From positions 1-64,000 of the forward strand of contig JAPPNJ010000074.1 of assembly GCA_028818705.1 (NCBI GenBank): a stretch of DNA of 64,000 nucleotides, in the 5' to 3' direction. The DNA is from Candidatus Poribacteria bacterium. Its GTDB lineage: Bacteria; Poribacteria; WGA-4E; WGA-3G. Position 1 is the stretch's first letter, and each line of letters starts with the position of its first letter. Below are positions 47,528-56,954 of this stretch, piece after piece. The notes beneath the pieces were generated by a model that did not search any database, was not told where the DNA came from, and saw nothing but the letters and a program-made list of their open reading frames with translations. A program made the translations under genes and the position numbers.

Positions 47528-48358
47528 GTGAAGAAAGACATCACTTACCTGCACACCAAAAAACGAGAGCAGCAACCGATCACCGTGTTAACCTGCTACG
47601 ATTACCCGACTGCCTGTTTGCAAGACGAGGCGGGAATTGACATTGTCTTTGTCGGGGATAGTGTCGGTACGAATGTGCTCGGCTACAAAAGCGAGGTAGA
47701 GGTAACAATAGCAGATATGCGACACCATCTTCAAGCGGTGCGTCGCGGTGTGACAGGCGCTTATCTCCTCGTCGATATGCCTTACGCTGCTGACCGAGAT
47801 GTGAAGCAAGCCGTTACCAATGCCAATCTTTTCTTGGATGATGGGGCTGACGGTGTTAAATTGGAAGGCGGTGTTGAGAAGGTTCCGATCGTTACCGCAC
47901 TCACCGAAGCAGGGGTAGAGACCTGCGCCCATATCGGACATAATCCGCAAATCCATGGGACTAAAGCGGCGACGCACGGAAAAACATTTGCGAAAGCGAA
48001 GCAACTCATCGAATCAGCAGTAGCACTTGCAGATGCTGGCGCGAAACTCATTGTCCTCGAAAAAATTACCGAAGAGGTCAGCCAAATCATAACGGATACC
48101 CTGAATATCCCTACCATCGGTATCGGGGCGGGACGGTTCTGCGACGGACAAGTCCTTGTTATCAATGATATATTAGGGATAGGTCCTCCCTTCAAACACG
48201 CCAAACGCTACCAAAATTACGACCACCTGACTTTTGAAGCAATTTGTAAGTATCGGGAAGAGGTAGCAAACGGCACATTCCCTACAGACGCGAATGTCTC
48301 ACACATCCCCCCCGATAAACTTGCTCGCGTGCAAAAGTGGTTGGGATCCGAACGCTAA
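47528..48358 (+). CDS. panB: 3-methyl-2-oxobutanoate hydroxymethyltransferase
   Basis: About 276 residues. This pantothenate-pathway enzyme adds a hydroxymethyl group to ketoisovalerate. ITVLTCYDYPTACLQDEAGID opens the barrel; VFVGDSVGTNVLGY carries metal-binding aspartate, ADGVKLEGG the catalytic region and ETCAHIGHNPQ another conserved strand. GTG at 47528 (KKDITYLHTKK) is preferred; a TTG 30 bases earlier is possible. CoA synthesis next to the CoA-using SucD may be incidental. Confidence 0.96.
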   Translation: MKKDITYLHTKKREQQPITVLTCYDYPTACLQDEAGIDIVFVGDSVGTNVLGYKSEVEVTIADMRHHLQAVRRGVTGAYLLVDMPYAADRDVKQAVTNANLFLDDGADGVKLEGGVEKVPIVTALTEAGVETCAHIGHNPQIHGTKAATHGKTFAKAKQLIESAVALADAGAKLIVLEKITEEVSQIITDTLNIPTIGIGAGRFCDGQVLVINDILGIGPPFKHAKRYQNYDHLTFEAICKYREEVANGTFPTDANVSHIPPDKLARVQKWLGSER

Positions 48359-48369
48359 GGTGTTTCCTT

Positions 48370-49011
48370 TCACACCACCTCTGCATAAGTAAGGTAGTAA
48401 TATTCGACTGCCTCAACGACCTGTGCACCCTCTAACCGTACAGCTTCCTTGAAAAACGGAGCATCTAATACCCATGTGTGGTATTCGCCCTGTTCCCCAC
48501 AGGCATCAATTGGTAACTGCTTCAGTTCTGTAATGAGTTCCGCGTCCAAATATCTACCGGCGATAGTAGACTGGAAATATTTTTTGTAGGCGAGAGAGCA
48601 GACGACTTTAAATTGGTTGGCGATCAGTGTATCTAATATTGCTTCCCGATCCAATTCCCACAGCGGTTTATAAACATTTACCAAACCGGCAGCGACGCCG
48701 TCAATCCAATTGGGCATTCCACCCACAGTAGAAATATCCCCGGTAACCAATACTTCAATCCCACTATCTCTTATAGTCTTAATTTGTTGACGATAACTCA
48801 ATTCATAAGGCTCAGAAATCGGCATGAATTCAATAGGGAGTCCGATTTTTCGCGCTTGTAAGGTCATGAGTTGTGTCGGGTGTGCATAGAATTGCCTGTT
48901 ATCTGCTGGGACAAAACAGACAAGTCTCCTTATATCGTAAAGATTTAAGGAGACTTGAAGTGCAAGGGCAGAATCTTTTCCACCCGTCCACAGGACCGCT
49001 GCTTGCTTCAT
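48370..49011 (-). CDS. Dph6-like ATP pyrophosphatase, paralogue 2
   Basis: About 213 residues of the adenine-nucleotide alpha-hydrolase fold related to diphthine-ammonia ligase (COG2102). KQAAVLWTGGKDSALALQVSL is the PP-loop; SGIEVLVTGDIS and CGEQGEYHTWVLDAPFF are the family signature. Bacteria lack diphthamide, so the amidated substrate is unknown. ATG at 49011 gives the expected start; the gene upstream on this strand ends at 49025. It is paralogous to that neighbour. Confidence 0.9.
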   Translation of the reverse strand: MKQAAVLWTGGKDSALALQVSLNLYDIRRLVCFVPADNRQFYAHPTQLMTLQARKIGLPIEFMPISEPYELSYRQQIKTIRDSGIEVLVTGDISTVGGMPNWIDGVAAGLVNVYKPLWELDREAILDTLIANQFKVVCSLAYKKYFQSTIAGRYLDAELITELKQLPIDACGEQGEYHTWVLDAPFFKEAVRLEGAQVVEAVEYYYLTYAEVV

Positions 49012-49024
49012 AATATTGCCAAAA

Positions 49025-49792
49025 TTATCCATCCAAAGGTACTACATCAGCATAGACATAAGTCGGCGAGGTGTTGCTTCTTGAGTGAATTTTGTCATCC
49101 TTATCTTTATTAGAAACAATATCTCTTTGAACAACCTGACCCGGTTTCGCGGCAACAGGCGAACTAAACATCGGTCCATCAACGACACATGTATGGAATT
49201 CACCATTTTCGCCGAGTGGATCCACGTCATCTGGCAAGTCCGCAAGGAGGTCAGCATCAAACCACCGTCCCGCAAAGTCGGCAGGCACCTTAGTAGGATT
49301 GAGTGCCGTGACAATCGCGCGCATACCTGAGGCAATCATCGTTTGCGCAAGGTGGGCGGTTTCCTCTCCCCACACCGGAAAAATCGGTGTGAAGCCGGTT
49401 CCTTTGAGTTTATCCTCGCGGTATTCACGGATGTCTTCGAGGAACAGATCCCCAAACGCGAAATGTGATGCTCCCAAATGCTCAGGCAATGCTTCTACCT
49501 CGGCGAGAAACTTTCGCATCGCTTCTTCGTAGATTGCGTTAGAACACGGATAAGGAATTGGTATCTCGTACAACGGCACTCCGAGTTTTTCAGATTGCTG
49601 TTTCAGCACCCATGCTGGCGTAGAGTGGATTGAAACCCGGTCAAACGTCTTTGTGACGGTGGTAAAGATACCGCGTACGTCGTAGTGTTCCGGCTGCTGC
49701 CGTAGCGTATGTAGTGACCATGCGGAATCTTTACCGGAAGACCAGGAAACTAAGACGGGCACCGGTGTTGTTTCATTCGTCTGTTTTGTCAT
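49025..49792 (-). CDS. Dph6-like ATP pyrophosphatase, paralogue 1
   Basis: A 255-residue member of the same family as the following gene. The PP-loop is VLVSWSSGKDSAWSLHTLR, followed by FGDLFLEDIREYRE, and the signature is DPLGENGEFHTCVVDGPMF. A polar C-terminal extension follows (NKDKDDKIHSRSNTSP). Two different paralogues in tandem suggest a shared substrate or heterodimer. It probably adenylates a carboxylate and amidates it; the target is unknown. Confidence 0.9.
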   Translation of the reverse strand: MTKQTNETTPVPVLVSWSSGKDSAWSLHTLRQQPEHYDVRGIFTTVTKTFDRVSIHSTPAWVLKQQSEKLGVPLYEIPIPYPCSNAIYEEAMRKFLAEVEALPEHLGASHFAFGDLFLEDIREYREDKLKGTGFTPIFPVWGEETAHLAQTMIASGMRAIVTALNPTKVPADFAGRWFDADLLADLPDDVDPLGENGEFHTCVVDGPMFSSPVAAKPGQVVQRDIVSNKDKDDKIHSRSNTSPTYVYADVVPLDG

Positions 49793-49813
49793 TATTAAAC
49801 CTTTCTACATATA

Positions 49814-50377
49814 CTATAGTGCCAAAAAGTTATCCAGTAAGCTCTTTCCAGCAGCTGTCAAAATCGACTCCGGATGAAACTGCACACCCCAGATAGGTAG
49901 CGTTTTGTGCCGAAGCCCCATGATCTCGTCCTGATCTGTCCATGCCGTAACCTCAAGGCAATCTGGCAGCGTCTCCTTCCGGACAATGAGCGAATGGTAG
50001 CGTGTCGCCTCAAACGGGTTATCCAACCCTTCAAAAAGGTCTGCTCCGTTATGGATTATCATAGAGGTCTTGCCGTGCATTAACCGATCCGCACGAACGA
50101 CGTCACCCCCGAATACATCACCGATGCATTGATGTCCAAGACAGACTCCTAAAATTGGGACCTTTCCAGCAAAGTGCTTTATGACATCGTTGGATATACC
50201 CGCTTCTCGTGGCGTACAAGGCCCTGGAGATATTACAATCCGCTCTGGTTCCAAGGCGTCTAAGGCGTTCAATCCTATTTTTCGACTCCGATGAACTTCC
50301 AATTCAGCACCGAGTTCACCCAGATACTGCACGAGATTGTAGGTAAAGGAGTCATAGTTGTCAATCATTAAAACCAT
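49814..50377 (-). CDS. trpG: Anthranilate synthase component II (glutamine amidotransferase)
   Basis: A 187-residue class I amidotransferase supplying ammonia to TrpE, possibly also to PabB. Starts [20 protein letters not shown]. The catalytic cysteine is in [17 protein letters not shown], with H and E in [11 protein letters not shown]. It lies just downstream of trpE on the same strand, across a repeat. Confidence 0.97.
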   Translation of the reverse strand: MVLMIDNYDSFTYNLVQYLGELGAELEVHRSRKIGLNALDALEPERIVISPGPCTPREAGISNDVIKHFAGKVPILGVCLGHQCIGDVFGGDVVRADRLMHGKTSMIIHNGADLFEGLDNPFEATRYHSLIVRKETLPDCLEVTAWTDQDEIMGLRHKTLPIWGVQFHPESILTAAGKSLLDNFLAL

Positions 50378-50390
50378 TTTTTAGCTCCTT

Positions 50391-50488
50391 CAATAGTGGT
50401 CAGTTAGTAGTTATCAGTGGTCAGTTAAAGGAGGGTTTGATGAAATCGAACCCCCTTTTAGCTGATGCCTGACAACGGGCAACTATTA
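50391..50488. repeat. Palindromic intergenic repeat between trpE and trpG
   Basis: GTGGTCAGTTAGTAGTTATCAGTGGTCAGTTAAAGG on the left and CCTTTTAGCTGATGCCTGACAACGGG on the right, with an inner GGAGGGTTTGATG/CGAACCCCC pairing. A member of the junction family. Confidence 0.6.
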
Positions 50489-51988
50489 CAATAAGAAACC
50501 TTGCTCTGCCAATGCAATAGCACTGAGCATTGCTCGCGCTTTACTGACGGTTTCGTAATACTCAGTTTCAGGAACTGAATCTGCAACGATACCACCACCT
50601 GCTTGCACATAAGCGGTGCCATCTTTGATGACGGCGGTTCGGATCGTAATCGCTGTGTCTGCACTACCGGAAAAACTGAAATAACCCACCGTTCCGCCAT
50701 ACGTGCCACGACGCGTCGGTTCAAGTTCATCAATGATTTCCATTGCGCGTATTTTCGGGGCACCAGAGAGTGTTCCGGCGGGCAGACAGGCGCGCAGCAC
50801 ATCAAAAGCCGTCAGATCCTCACGTAATCGTCCAATGACATGTGAAACGATGTGCATCACATGCGAAAAACGCTCAACGATCATAAGGTCGGTCACTTCA
50901 ACGGTGTGATATTCACAGACTCTTCCGAGATCATTGCGCCCCAAATCGACGAGCATCACGTGCTCCGCACGTTCTTTTGGATCGGAGAGAAGCTGGTTCT
51001 CCAATTCCCGATCCTCTTCAGGAGTTGTGCCGCGCGGGAGCGTTCCTGCGATTGGGCGCGTTTGGACGATTCCGTCTTCTACCCTAACCATCATTTCTGG
51101 TGATGCCCCTACAATGTCAAATCCATTAAATTTCAGGTAATACATATACGGTGACGGATTGACCATTCGCAATGCCCGATATATATCGAACGAGTCTACG
51201 GACACCGGACAACTGAATCGCTGCGAAGGCACAACCTGGATGATGTCGCCTGCAGCTATGTATTTCTTAGCGCGCCTGACTGCGGCTTCGTAATCGGATT
51301 TCGTGAAATTCGATTGGGGGTCGGATATAATTTTTTCATACCCTTCCTGACTCTCGCCGCTATTCGTGTGTAAATGCGCTTCGGAAACAGCTGTAAGTTT
51401 CTCGACCAATGCCTCAATCTTCACAACAGCATCTGTATAAGCCGCATCTACATCTCCATCAATATGTGCATTCGCCACGACCTTAATCTGATGGTTCACA
51501 TGATCAAATATTAAAAGCGTCTCGGCAATCATGAAAAAGCAATCCGGAAGTTGCAGTTCATCTTCGGTATCATCTGGCAATTCCTCGACGAAACGCACCA
51601 TGTCATAACTCATATAACCGACTGCGCCCCCGTGGAATTTTGGTAACTCCTCGTTGTCAACAGGTCGATAATTCTGCATCAATTCCTCAAGAGCACTTAA
51701 TGGATCTTCATACTCCTGAACTACGGTTTCGCCTTTTTGCAAATACTCAATGGTAACCTGATGCCCTTTACTATGGAAAAGCACCGAGGGTTGACTCCCT
51801 AAAAAAGAGTAACGCGCAAGGGTTTCACCACCTTCAACGCTTTCAAGTAAGAACGTATAATCATCTGGCATCAACTTGTAAAAAGCAGACACCGGTGTCT
51901 CCATATCTGCTAAAATCGACCGATATACCGGTATTGTGTTTCCTGATTTTGCTTCTTCACGAAAGTCTTCCAACGTCGGATAATACAT
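50486..51988 (-). CDS. trpE: Anthranilate synthase component I
   Basis: A 500-residue chorismate-using enzyme making anthranilate for tryptophan synthesis. The N-terminal half has the tryptophan-binding LLESVEGGETLARYSFLG. The catalytic half has IQVVPSQRFSCPV, NPSPYMYYLKF, RPIAGTLPRGTTPEED, and LVDLGRNDLGRV, with the C-terminal GGTVGYFSFSGSADTAITIRT and QAGGGIVADSVPE. The usual trpDCFBA genes are not nearby. The 283-bp upstream leader contains an inverted repeat (52026-52120), but I do not see an attenuator peptide rich in Trp. Confidence 0.98.
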   Translation of the reverse strand: MYYPTLEDFREEAKSGNTIPVYRSILADMETPVSAFYKLMPDDYTFLLESVEGGETLARYSFLGSQPSVLFHSKGHQVTIEYLQKGETVVQEYEDPLSALEELMQNYRPVDNEELPKFHGGAVGYMSYDMVRFVEELPDDTEDELQLPDCFFMIAETLLIFDHVNHQIKVVANAHIDGDVDAAYTDAVVKIEALVEKLTAVSEAHLHTNSGESQEGYEKIISDPQSNFTKSDYEAAVRRAKKYIAAGDIIQVVPSQRFSCPVSVDSFDIYRALRMVNPSPYMYYLKFNGFDIVGASPEMMVRVEDGIVQTRPIAGTLPRGTTPEEDRELENQLLSDPKERAEHVMLVDLGRNDLGRVCEYHTVEVTDLMIVERFSHVMHIVSHVIGRLREDLTAFDVLRACLPAGTLSGAPKIRAMEIIDELEPTRRGTYGGTVGYFSFSGSADTAITIRTAVIKDGTAYVQAGGGIVADSVPETEYYETVSKARAMLSAIALAEQGFLL

Positions 51989-52025
51989 TTTTCAATTATT
52001 CCTTGCGGTTCGGTCAGGTGCGTCT

Positions 52026-52120
52026 GGAATTCAGATTCTTATCCGTATATCCGCCTGCGCCGTTGTTGCAAGCTATCGTTTTGTTTAACTTTTTAAACGG
52101 ATATACTCTTGTCTGAATCC
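52026..52120. repeat. Inverted repeat in the trpE leader
   Basis: GGAATTCAGATTCTTATCCG at 52026-52045, extending through TATATCCG, is mirrored by CGGATATACTCTTGTCTG at 52098-52115, extending through AATCC. This gives imperfect 23-28 base arms around a short loop. It could be a mini-MITE or a 5' UTR structure; the sequence does not show a Trp-codon-rich leader peptide. Confidence 0.5.
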
Positions 52121-52271
52121 GAAGCTTTATAATTTTAGCCCGCTATAAACGCCCAACCATCCCTTAATAGGTAATTAAGGACTTTCCTATAAAATCGAGA
52201 CTGTAGATAAACTTAATCAAGCAATTCCCGAACAGACGCAAGGACCCAAAAACCGACTAACATATCGGTGT

Positions 52272-52652
52272 CTAATAAACCGCATCTGCATCGAAAATCT
52301 TTTCACCTACTACATGCGTTGACTCTCCGTCGGGAGAGACTTCTCGAAAGAAGCAGGAACGATAGCCGGTATGACACGCTGCAACCTTCTGCTCAACCTT
52401 TATGAGCAGGGCATCGCCGTCACAATCGACAGCGATAGACTTAACCGTCTGTGTATGCCCTGAAGTCTCTCCCTTTATCCAGAGTTTCTGACGGGAACGG
52501 CTCCAGAAACAAACGCGCCCGGTTGTTAGCGTTTCTTTTATTGCTTCCGTGTTCATATAGCCTACCATTAAAATTTCGTTGTTCGTGTAATCTTGAATGA
52601 CTGCAGCGATTAAACCGTCTCGGTCATACTTAAGTTCCGATAGAATTTTCAT
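52272..52652 (-). CDS. hisI: Phosphoribosyl-AMP cyclohydrolase
   Basis: A 126-residue zinc enzyme for the third step of histidine synthesis, standing alone without the fused HisE domain. [52 protein letters not shown] and [15 protein letters not shown] are the standard signature with cysteine and histidine zinc ligands. Other his genes are not in the window. ATG at 52652 follows GAGGAGAATATGC. Confidence 0.97.
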   Translation of the reverse strand: MKILSELKYDRDGLIAAVIQDYTNNEILMVGYMNTEAIKETLTTGRVCFWSRSRQKLWIKGETSGHTQTVKSIAVDCDGDALLIKVEQKVAACHTGYRSCFFREVSPDGESTHVVGEKIFDADAVY

Positions 52653-52807
52653 GCATATTCTCCTCTTTAAAAAGAAAAAACCTCATGCCGCTTGGATTCG
52701 TGTGCATAAGGCTTCAACAAGATTTAAAAATGAAAAAAGACAATTTTCTATTTTTATCTTAGTTATCTGTCTAAGCGCACACTCCCCCGCAAGCAATTGG
52801 AATGCCA

Positions 52808-52853
52808 CCAAATTCTGCCCGTGTGGGTAGAATTTGTCTTTGCTTCACATTGC
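52808..52853. repeat. AAGACAAATT hairpin repeat, opposite orientation
   Basis: CAAATTCTGCCCGTGTGGGTAGAATTTG forms a stem TTCTGCCC/GGGTAGAA; the minus strand continues CAAAGC...ACATT as in the other copies. The rest of 52653-53060 is AT-rich and shows nothing else. Confidence 0.65.
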
Positions 52854-53065
52854 CAATGTTCAGATACACTATACAAGCTGGAGTGTGAACGTACAAAGGT
52901 CATTTTTTTCACTTTTCACGAATGGGCTAATAGCCGTCAAATATTCGCATTTGTCCAAGTCAATTTTCGATACCACTATTAATAATACCACATCAGATCT
53001 ACGTTGTCAAATTTTTATGGCAGAAAATTTTTTAGTCAGTATTTTCCAACGTTTCACAAAAAAAT

Positions 53066-53094
53066 TTGCAAAAAACAGAGACGCGTGATATAAT
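53066..53094 (+). promoter_or_regulatory. Sigma-70 promoter of the B12-riboswitch operon
   Basis: TTGCAA at 53066-53071, a 17-bp spacer, and TATAAT at 53089-53094, about 25 bases before the conserved riboswitch core. Confidence 0.8.
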
Positions 53095-53117
53095 ATAGGC
53101 ATTACAATCGAATAAGC

Positions 53118-53308
53118 TGAACGGTTCAGGTGCCGGAAAAGCCGGAGAATAGGGAAGCGCGGTGAGAATCCGCCACGGCCCCGCCACTGTGAACGATCGT
53201 AAATATCCACTGAAAAAACCACTGTCAATTTACTGATGGGAAGGTCCAGCGGATTTTTGTAGATTGCAAACTACATCAAAAGATCGGAAGTCAGGAGACC
53301 TGCCTGAA
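53118..53308 (+). ncRNA. Cobalamin riboswitch
   Basis: The classical order of conserved elements is present: GGTTCAGGTGCC at the start, GGGAAGCGCGGTGAGAATC, the central CCGCCACTGTGA, GGAAGGTCCAGC, and the B12 box AAGTCAGGAGACCTGCC near 53288-53304. It is in the 5' leader of the propeller gene, about 220 bases before its start. The expression platform is not certain: TGCTTTCG at 53325-53332 could pair with CGAAAGCA at 53492-53499, just before a T-run, so cobalamin would control formation of a terminator or block translation. Confidence 0.96.
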
Positions 53309-53529
53309 TCGCGTTTCACACATCTGCTTTCGCGGGAAAGCAATGGAACAGCGCGCAGCAGTATCCTGTTAGACTACAGATAAATACCGGCATAAGGTAT
53401 GGAATTCTCAAACATTATTACAGGATAAGACTTACACAGAATGTCGTCGCCTCCTCCTCTGCTTCTCGGAGATGCTTGCTACAAAAAGCCACGAAAGCAG
53501 GGGTTTTTTGTTTCATTACGGAGGTTCTA

Positions 53530-54873
53530 ATGAACAAAGTCTTTTTCGCTCGACGGCATTTCTCGTGTTCACCACGTCACAAACCACTCTCATTCTTACT
53601 CACAGGTGTATTACTCCTCATGCTCCTCGTTGGTCCTGCACTCGGACAAACAGAGGTTCAAGACTTGGCGGTTGTCATAAATGCCCTGACGCATCCCGAC
53701 CAGGGTATCACCGCTTCACTCTCACTCATCGACCTGATGGAACCGAATGAGCGCCGGGCTGTCGATAATGAGATACTCCGTTTCAGTGTTGAGCCACTTG
53801 TTCGGAGACGAGCAGTCGGCATTTCCATTCACGGACATCTCGCCTACATCCCCACTTTTAACTTACCCATTACTGGTGCTGCAAGCTCTGGTGACAACAT
53901 CTTTATTATAAATTTGGAAGATCGAGAGATTGTCGGTGAAATTCCGATTCAAGCCGGATCAACACCTCAGCAGATCGCCTTGATTAACGATAACAAGATG
54001 TACGTCACTTGTGCCGCGGCGCACGAGGTGCATGTCGTTGACATCGGCAATCGGAATGTGAGGAAGGTACTCACTGGCTCCTTCAATAAACCGACGGGTA
54101 TCACGCTTCTCAACGGCAAAGCCTATGTCTCGAATCCCGCATGGGAGTGGGACCCGGTTGCAAGGAAAACTACCTATTACGATAGCACCGTCACAGTGAT
54201 TGATACGGAAACTGATATCGTATTGAAATCCATCCCGGTGCCGATAAACGCAAGTGGAATCCTCAACGATGGAGAATCCACTGTCATTGTCAAAACAACG
54301 GGCAATTACAATGACATTCTCGGACATCTGGTTCTGATTGACGCGGGTACGGATGAGATCATCGAAACCGTTAAACTCAAACTAACACCCGGTTCCTTCG
54401 CCCTTAACGCACAAAAACAGTTGTTTATCCAAGGCAGTTGGCAAAAACCTGGCTTGCTCATCTATGATGTCGCAGCACAAGACTGGATCCGTGACGAAGA
54501 TGATCCAATCGCTAACTTCAGTAACGATGCAGATGCACCTATCAGCGGTTCCCTGACTTTTGCCCCGGATGGAAATCTCTATATCGCTAAGCCTGATTGG
54601 TCGGGCGGTGGACAGGATTTCGTTCGCGTCATGGACGTTGTAGATGCGTCTCTTCTGCAAGCCTACCGCGTTGGTCCCGGTGGCTCTATTCTGGCATTTG
54701 CACAGATTATTCCGCGCCCCCAAGATGTAAACAACGACGGATTCGTCAATGCGGCAGATTTAGTAATCGCGAGCCGATTTTTGGGTGACGAGGGTCCTGG
54801 ATTAGTTGCTGATGTCAATGGGGACGAAATAGTCAACATTCTTGATTTAGTACTAATAGGTCAGGGACTTTAA
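53530..54873 (+). CDS. Exported beta-propeller protein with C-terminal dockerin, B12-regulated
   Basis: A 447-residue surface protein. A signal peptide (SFLLTGVLLLMLLVGPALGQ) is followed by a YVTN-like propeller of about 300 residues (IFIINLEDREIVGEIPIQ, VHVVDIGNRNVRKVLTG, VTVIDTETDIVLKSIPVP, LVLIDAGTDEIIETVKLK). The C-terminus has two dockerin-like calcium loops, DVNNDGFVNAADLVIASRF and DVNGDEIVNILDLVLIGQ. Being led by a cobalamin riboswitch, it is a good candidate for a cobalamin-capture protein. BtuG in Bacteroides is also a riboswitch-linked seven-bladed propeller that binds B12 very tightly. The dockerin may dock it to a cohesin or another surface scaffold. ATG at 53530 follows GGAGG. 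Function is inference. Confidence 0.85.
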   Translation: MNKVFFARRHFSCSPRHKPLSFLLTGVLLLMLLVGPALGQTEVQDLAVVINALTHPDQGITASLSLIDLMEPNERRAVDNEILRFSVEPLVRRRAVGISIHGHLAYIPTFNLPITGAASSGDNIFIINLEDREIVGEIPIQAGSTPQQIALINDNKMYVTCAAAHEVHVVDIGNRNVRKVLTGSFNKPTGITLLNGKAYVSNPAWEWDPVARKTTYYDSTVTVIDTETDIVLKSIPVPINASGILNDGESTVIVKTTGNYNDILGHLVLIDAGTDEIIETVKLKLTPGSFALNAQKQLFIQGSWQKPGLLIYDVAAQDWIRDEDDPIANFSNDADAPISGSLTFAPDGNLYIAKPDWSGGGQDFVRVMDVVDASLLQAYRVGPGGSILAFAQIIPRPQDVNNDGFVNAADLVIASRFLGDEGPGLVADVNGDEIVNILDLVLIGQGL

Positions 54874-54904
54874 CTGTTATCGGTTATCAGTTTTCAGTTA
54901 AGAG
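54873..54904. repeat. TTATCGGTTATCAGTTTTCAGTTAAGAG repeat fragment
   Basis: A single end of the palindromic junction family, located in the 42-base gap between the first two genes of the B12 operon. Confidence 0.45.
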
Positions 54905-54915
54905 AGGTTTGTGGA

Positions 54916-56838
54916 ATGGATTTCAAGGTTTGCTGGTGCCTGCCACTTTTCCTTTTCCTGCTCAGTTGTACCTCAGAACCTAAAAAGGAACCGTTCTCAT
55001 GGAAGGTGACGTTCTTTTCATTGGGGGCAAAGGCACAATTAGGAGCAGAAGCACCGATACAGCGTCTGAACGCCTTTAATTCCGACGGCGTGATGGTTGC
55101 CCAACTCAATTTCCCTGTGCCGCCTCGACAGACGGAATCGCTCTATTTTGAGTGGCGCGAAGGAGAAACTTACAGGTTTGAAGCGACCCTGTCAACAGGT
55201 GATGTGGATGTTCAAATAGTAACCGCTCCGCGGACATACACACAAGGCAATTTAGAAATTGCCATTCCTTACGGCATTGCGACGCACTCGGATCCGGGAA
55301 ACGTGTTAAACAACCAAGTTGCCCTTGTCTTGCCCGAAAGCGAAATGACAGCCACAGTCGTTGTTAAAAACGGAAAAACACCAGCAAACTTTGAAGTTGA
55401 GCTTTGTCTACCACCGTCGGTAACTGCTGCCCGTCTGCCGACAGACTGGAAATCTGAAACAACTGACGCTGGTGTATGCCTCTCTATCACCGGCAGATTT
55501 CGTGTTGCATCGGAGGTGTGGTATCGCGAGTTAGTTCTGAGAACTTTCACAGCAAATAATTCCAACAGTCAAAAAATTTCGGGGATTATTCGTTTCACAA
55601 CAGATACAGGACAAACGTGGGAACAGCAAGCAACAGTGCAGTTACGCGTAGCAACCGTTTCGGAGATTGCTGAATATCTCTCGATAGAATCAATCGAGAT
55701 GCCGACAGACGCAACAGGTACATCAGATCGGAGACAGCGTGAAGATACCGTTTATTATTCACGTCCGTTATTCGGTTGGCTTGGAACATCGCAGACGAAT
55801 CCATTCGAGCCGGTAACGTATCAGACAGTACGACTCCTCAATCAAAGCGAGGAAACCATTCATGTAGTCGTATCATCAATGAACAGGGATCTGAAGAGCG
55901 GTGAAGTCGTAACATTTCTTGCACCACCGGAGTCAGCTAACGGAGGCACGCATCAGAGCGTTGCTTTTGCGAGTCTGCCGGGTGGCGAAGTCACTGAAAT
56001 TCCTCTACCTATCTATTTTCATCCGATTTACCTAAAACAGGGTAAGCCAGAACAGGCAACTCCTGGAGAATATACACGCGATATCGCGGTGAAGGTCTGG
56101 GGAAGCGATGTAACGATTTTACGCGAAGCACACCCACTGCGCCTGATTGTTCCCAACCAACAAGCACTGCTCGTTAGTCTGCTGGCAATCATTAGCAGCA
56201 CCATAGGATTTGCAGTTGTCCTAAAGTTGCACAAGCAACTGTTCGCTGGTTTTACAACGAAACAGCTCATCGTCATCGCGCTCTTTGGCACAACGGTTTT
56301 TGTGGCAGTGATGGTCCCATCAACGCTGTTTCTTAATTTAATTCGTGCCGTCCTCGGACCGATTTCTGTTCTACTGACAGGTTTGATAAATGAGACGCTT
56401 TACTATGCTTTGCTGACTGCGCTGTTAATTTACATCAGCGGTGACCCCGAAAGCACCGAGCGTCCCGATTCAAGGTCATACAGCAAAGGTAGTGGTGTCA
56501 TCTTGCTCGTCTCAGCAGTGCGTTTACTTCTCAGCGGTGTGACATTCGGACAGTTCACACCAATGGCAATTGTTTATACTGGCACGAGTGTTCTCTTGTT
56601 AGAAACTGGCTTTTTGTTCGTGCGAGGGCGGAGCTTGTTTACGTGGGCAGTCGTATTAGGTGTGTGCGACGCAGTCGCCGTCTACGTCGATTTTCAACTC
56701 TCCATCTTGTTCTATCGGCTTTTTTACGCCGATTGGTATATTATTCTCCGGATTCTAATAGAGGGATTCGTCTATACATTTATCGGCGTCCTGCTCGGTG
56801 CAAGATTAGGACGTGGACTCTGGCGTGTGGCGGATTAA
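54916..56838 (+). CDS. Lipoprotein fused to a polytopic domain resembling an ECF S-component
   Basis: A 640-residue protein. The N-terminus CWCLPLFLFLLSCTSEP is a lipobox, with cysteine 18 probably lipidated. Residues about 25-410 are beta-rich and extracytoplasmic, with Ig-like stretches. From 418 to the end there are about seven hydrophobic segments: one isolated helix (LLVSLLAIISSTIGFAVVL), then a six-helix-like unit. This includes FVAVMVPSTLFLNLIRAVL, LINETLYYALLTALLIYI, VILLVSAVRLLLSGVTF, FTPMAIVYTGTSVLLLETG and a closing IEGFVYTFIGVLLGARLGRG. The latter unit resembles vitamin-binding S-components of ECF transporters in size and helix layout. The resemblance is by eye and must be tested; alternatives are other polytopic families. 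As the second gene of the B12-riboswitch operon, a cobalamin uptake role is reasonable. Confidence 0.6.
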   Translation: MDFKVCWCLPLFLFLLSCTSEPKKEPFSWKVTFFSLGAKAQLGAEAPIQRLNAFNSDGVMVAQLNFPVPPRQTESLYFEWREGETYRFEATLSTGDVDVQIVTAPRTYTQGNLEIAIPYGIATHSDPGNVLNNQVALVLPESEMTATVVVKNGKTPANFEVELCLPPSVTAARLPTDWKSETTDAGVCLSITGRFRVASEVWYRELVLRTFTANNSNSQKISGIIRFTTDTGQTWEQQATVQLRVATVSEIAEYLSIESIEMPTDATGTSDRRQREDTVYYSRPLFGWLGTSQTNPFEPVTYQTVRLLNQSEETIHVVVSSMNRDLKSGEVVTFLAPPESANGGTHQSVAFASLPGGEVTEIPLPIYFHPIYLKQGKPEQATPGEYTRDIAVKVWGSDVTILREAHPLRLIVPNQQALLVSLLAIISSTIGFAVVLKLHKQLFAGFTTKQLIVIALFGTTVFVAVMVPSTLFLNLIRAVLGPISVLLTGLINETLYYALLTALLIYISGDPESTERPDSRSYSKGSGVILLVSAVRLLLSGVTFGQFTPMAIVYTGTSVLLLETGFLFVRGRSLFTWAVVLGVCDAVAVYVDFQLSILFYRLFYADWYIILRILIEGFVYTFIGVLLGARLGRGLWRVAD

Positions 56839-56954
56839 AGCAAGCAATCGTCTGAATCAGGATTTACAAGATTAACAGATGGATAGGATTAGAGAGCATC
56901 TAAGGGTAACAAACATTTCTATAGAACTATTCTACATTATGAGGACGTATTACA

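Noticed and set aside
52653..53060. A possible small gene between hisI and the riboswitch
   Set aside because: Frames are short, lack ribosome sites and overlap a hairpin repeat; nothing coding is supported.
53411..53435. AGGATAAGACTTACACAGAATG, similar to the AGGACTTACGCA element ends
   Set aside because: Only part of the terminal sequence matches and no inverted partner lies nearby; it belongs to the riboswitch leader.
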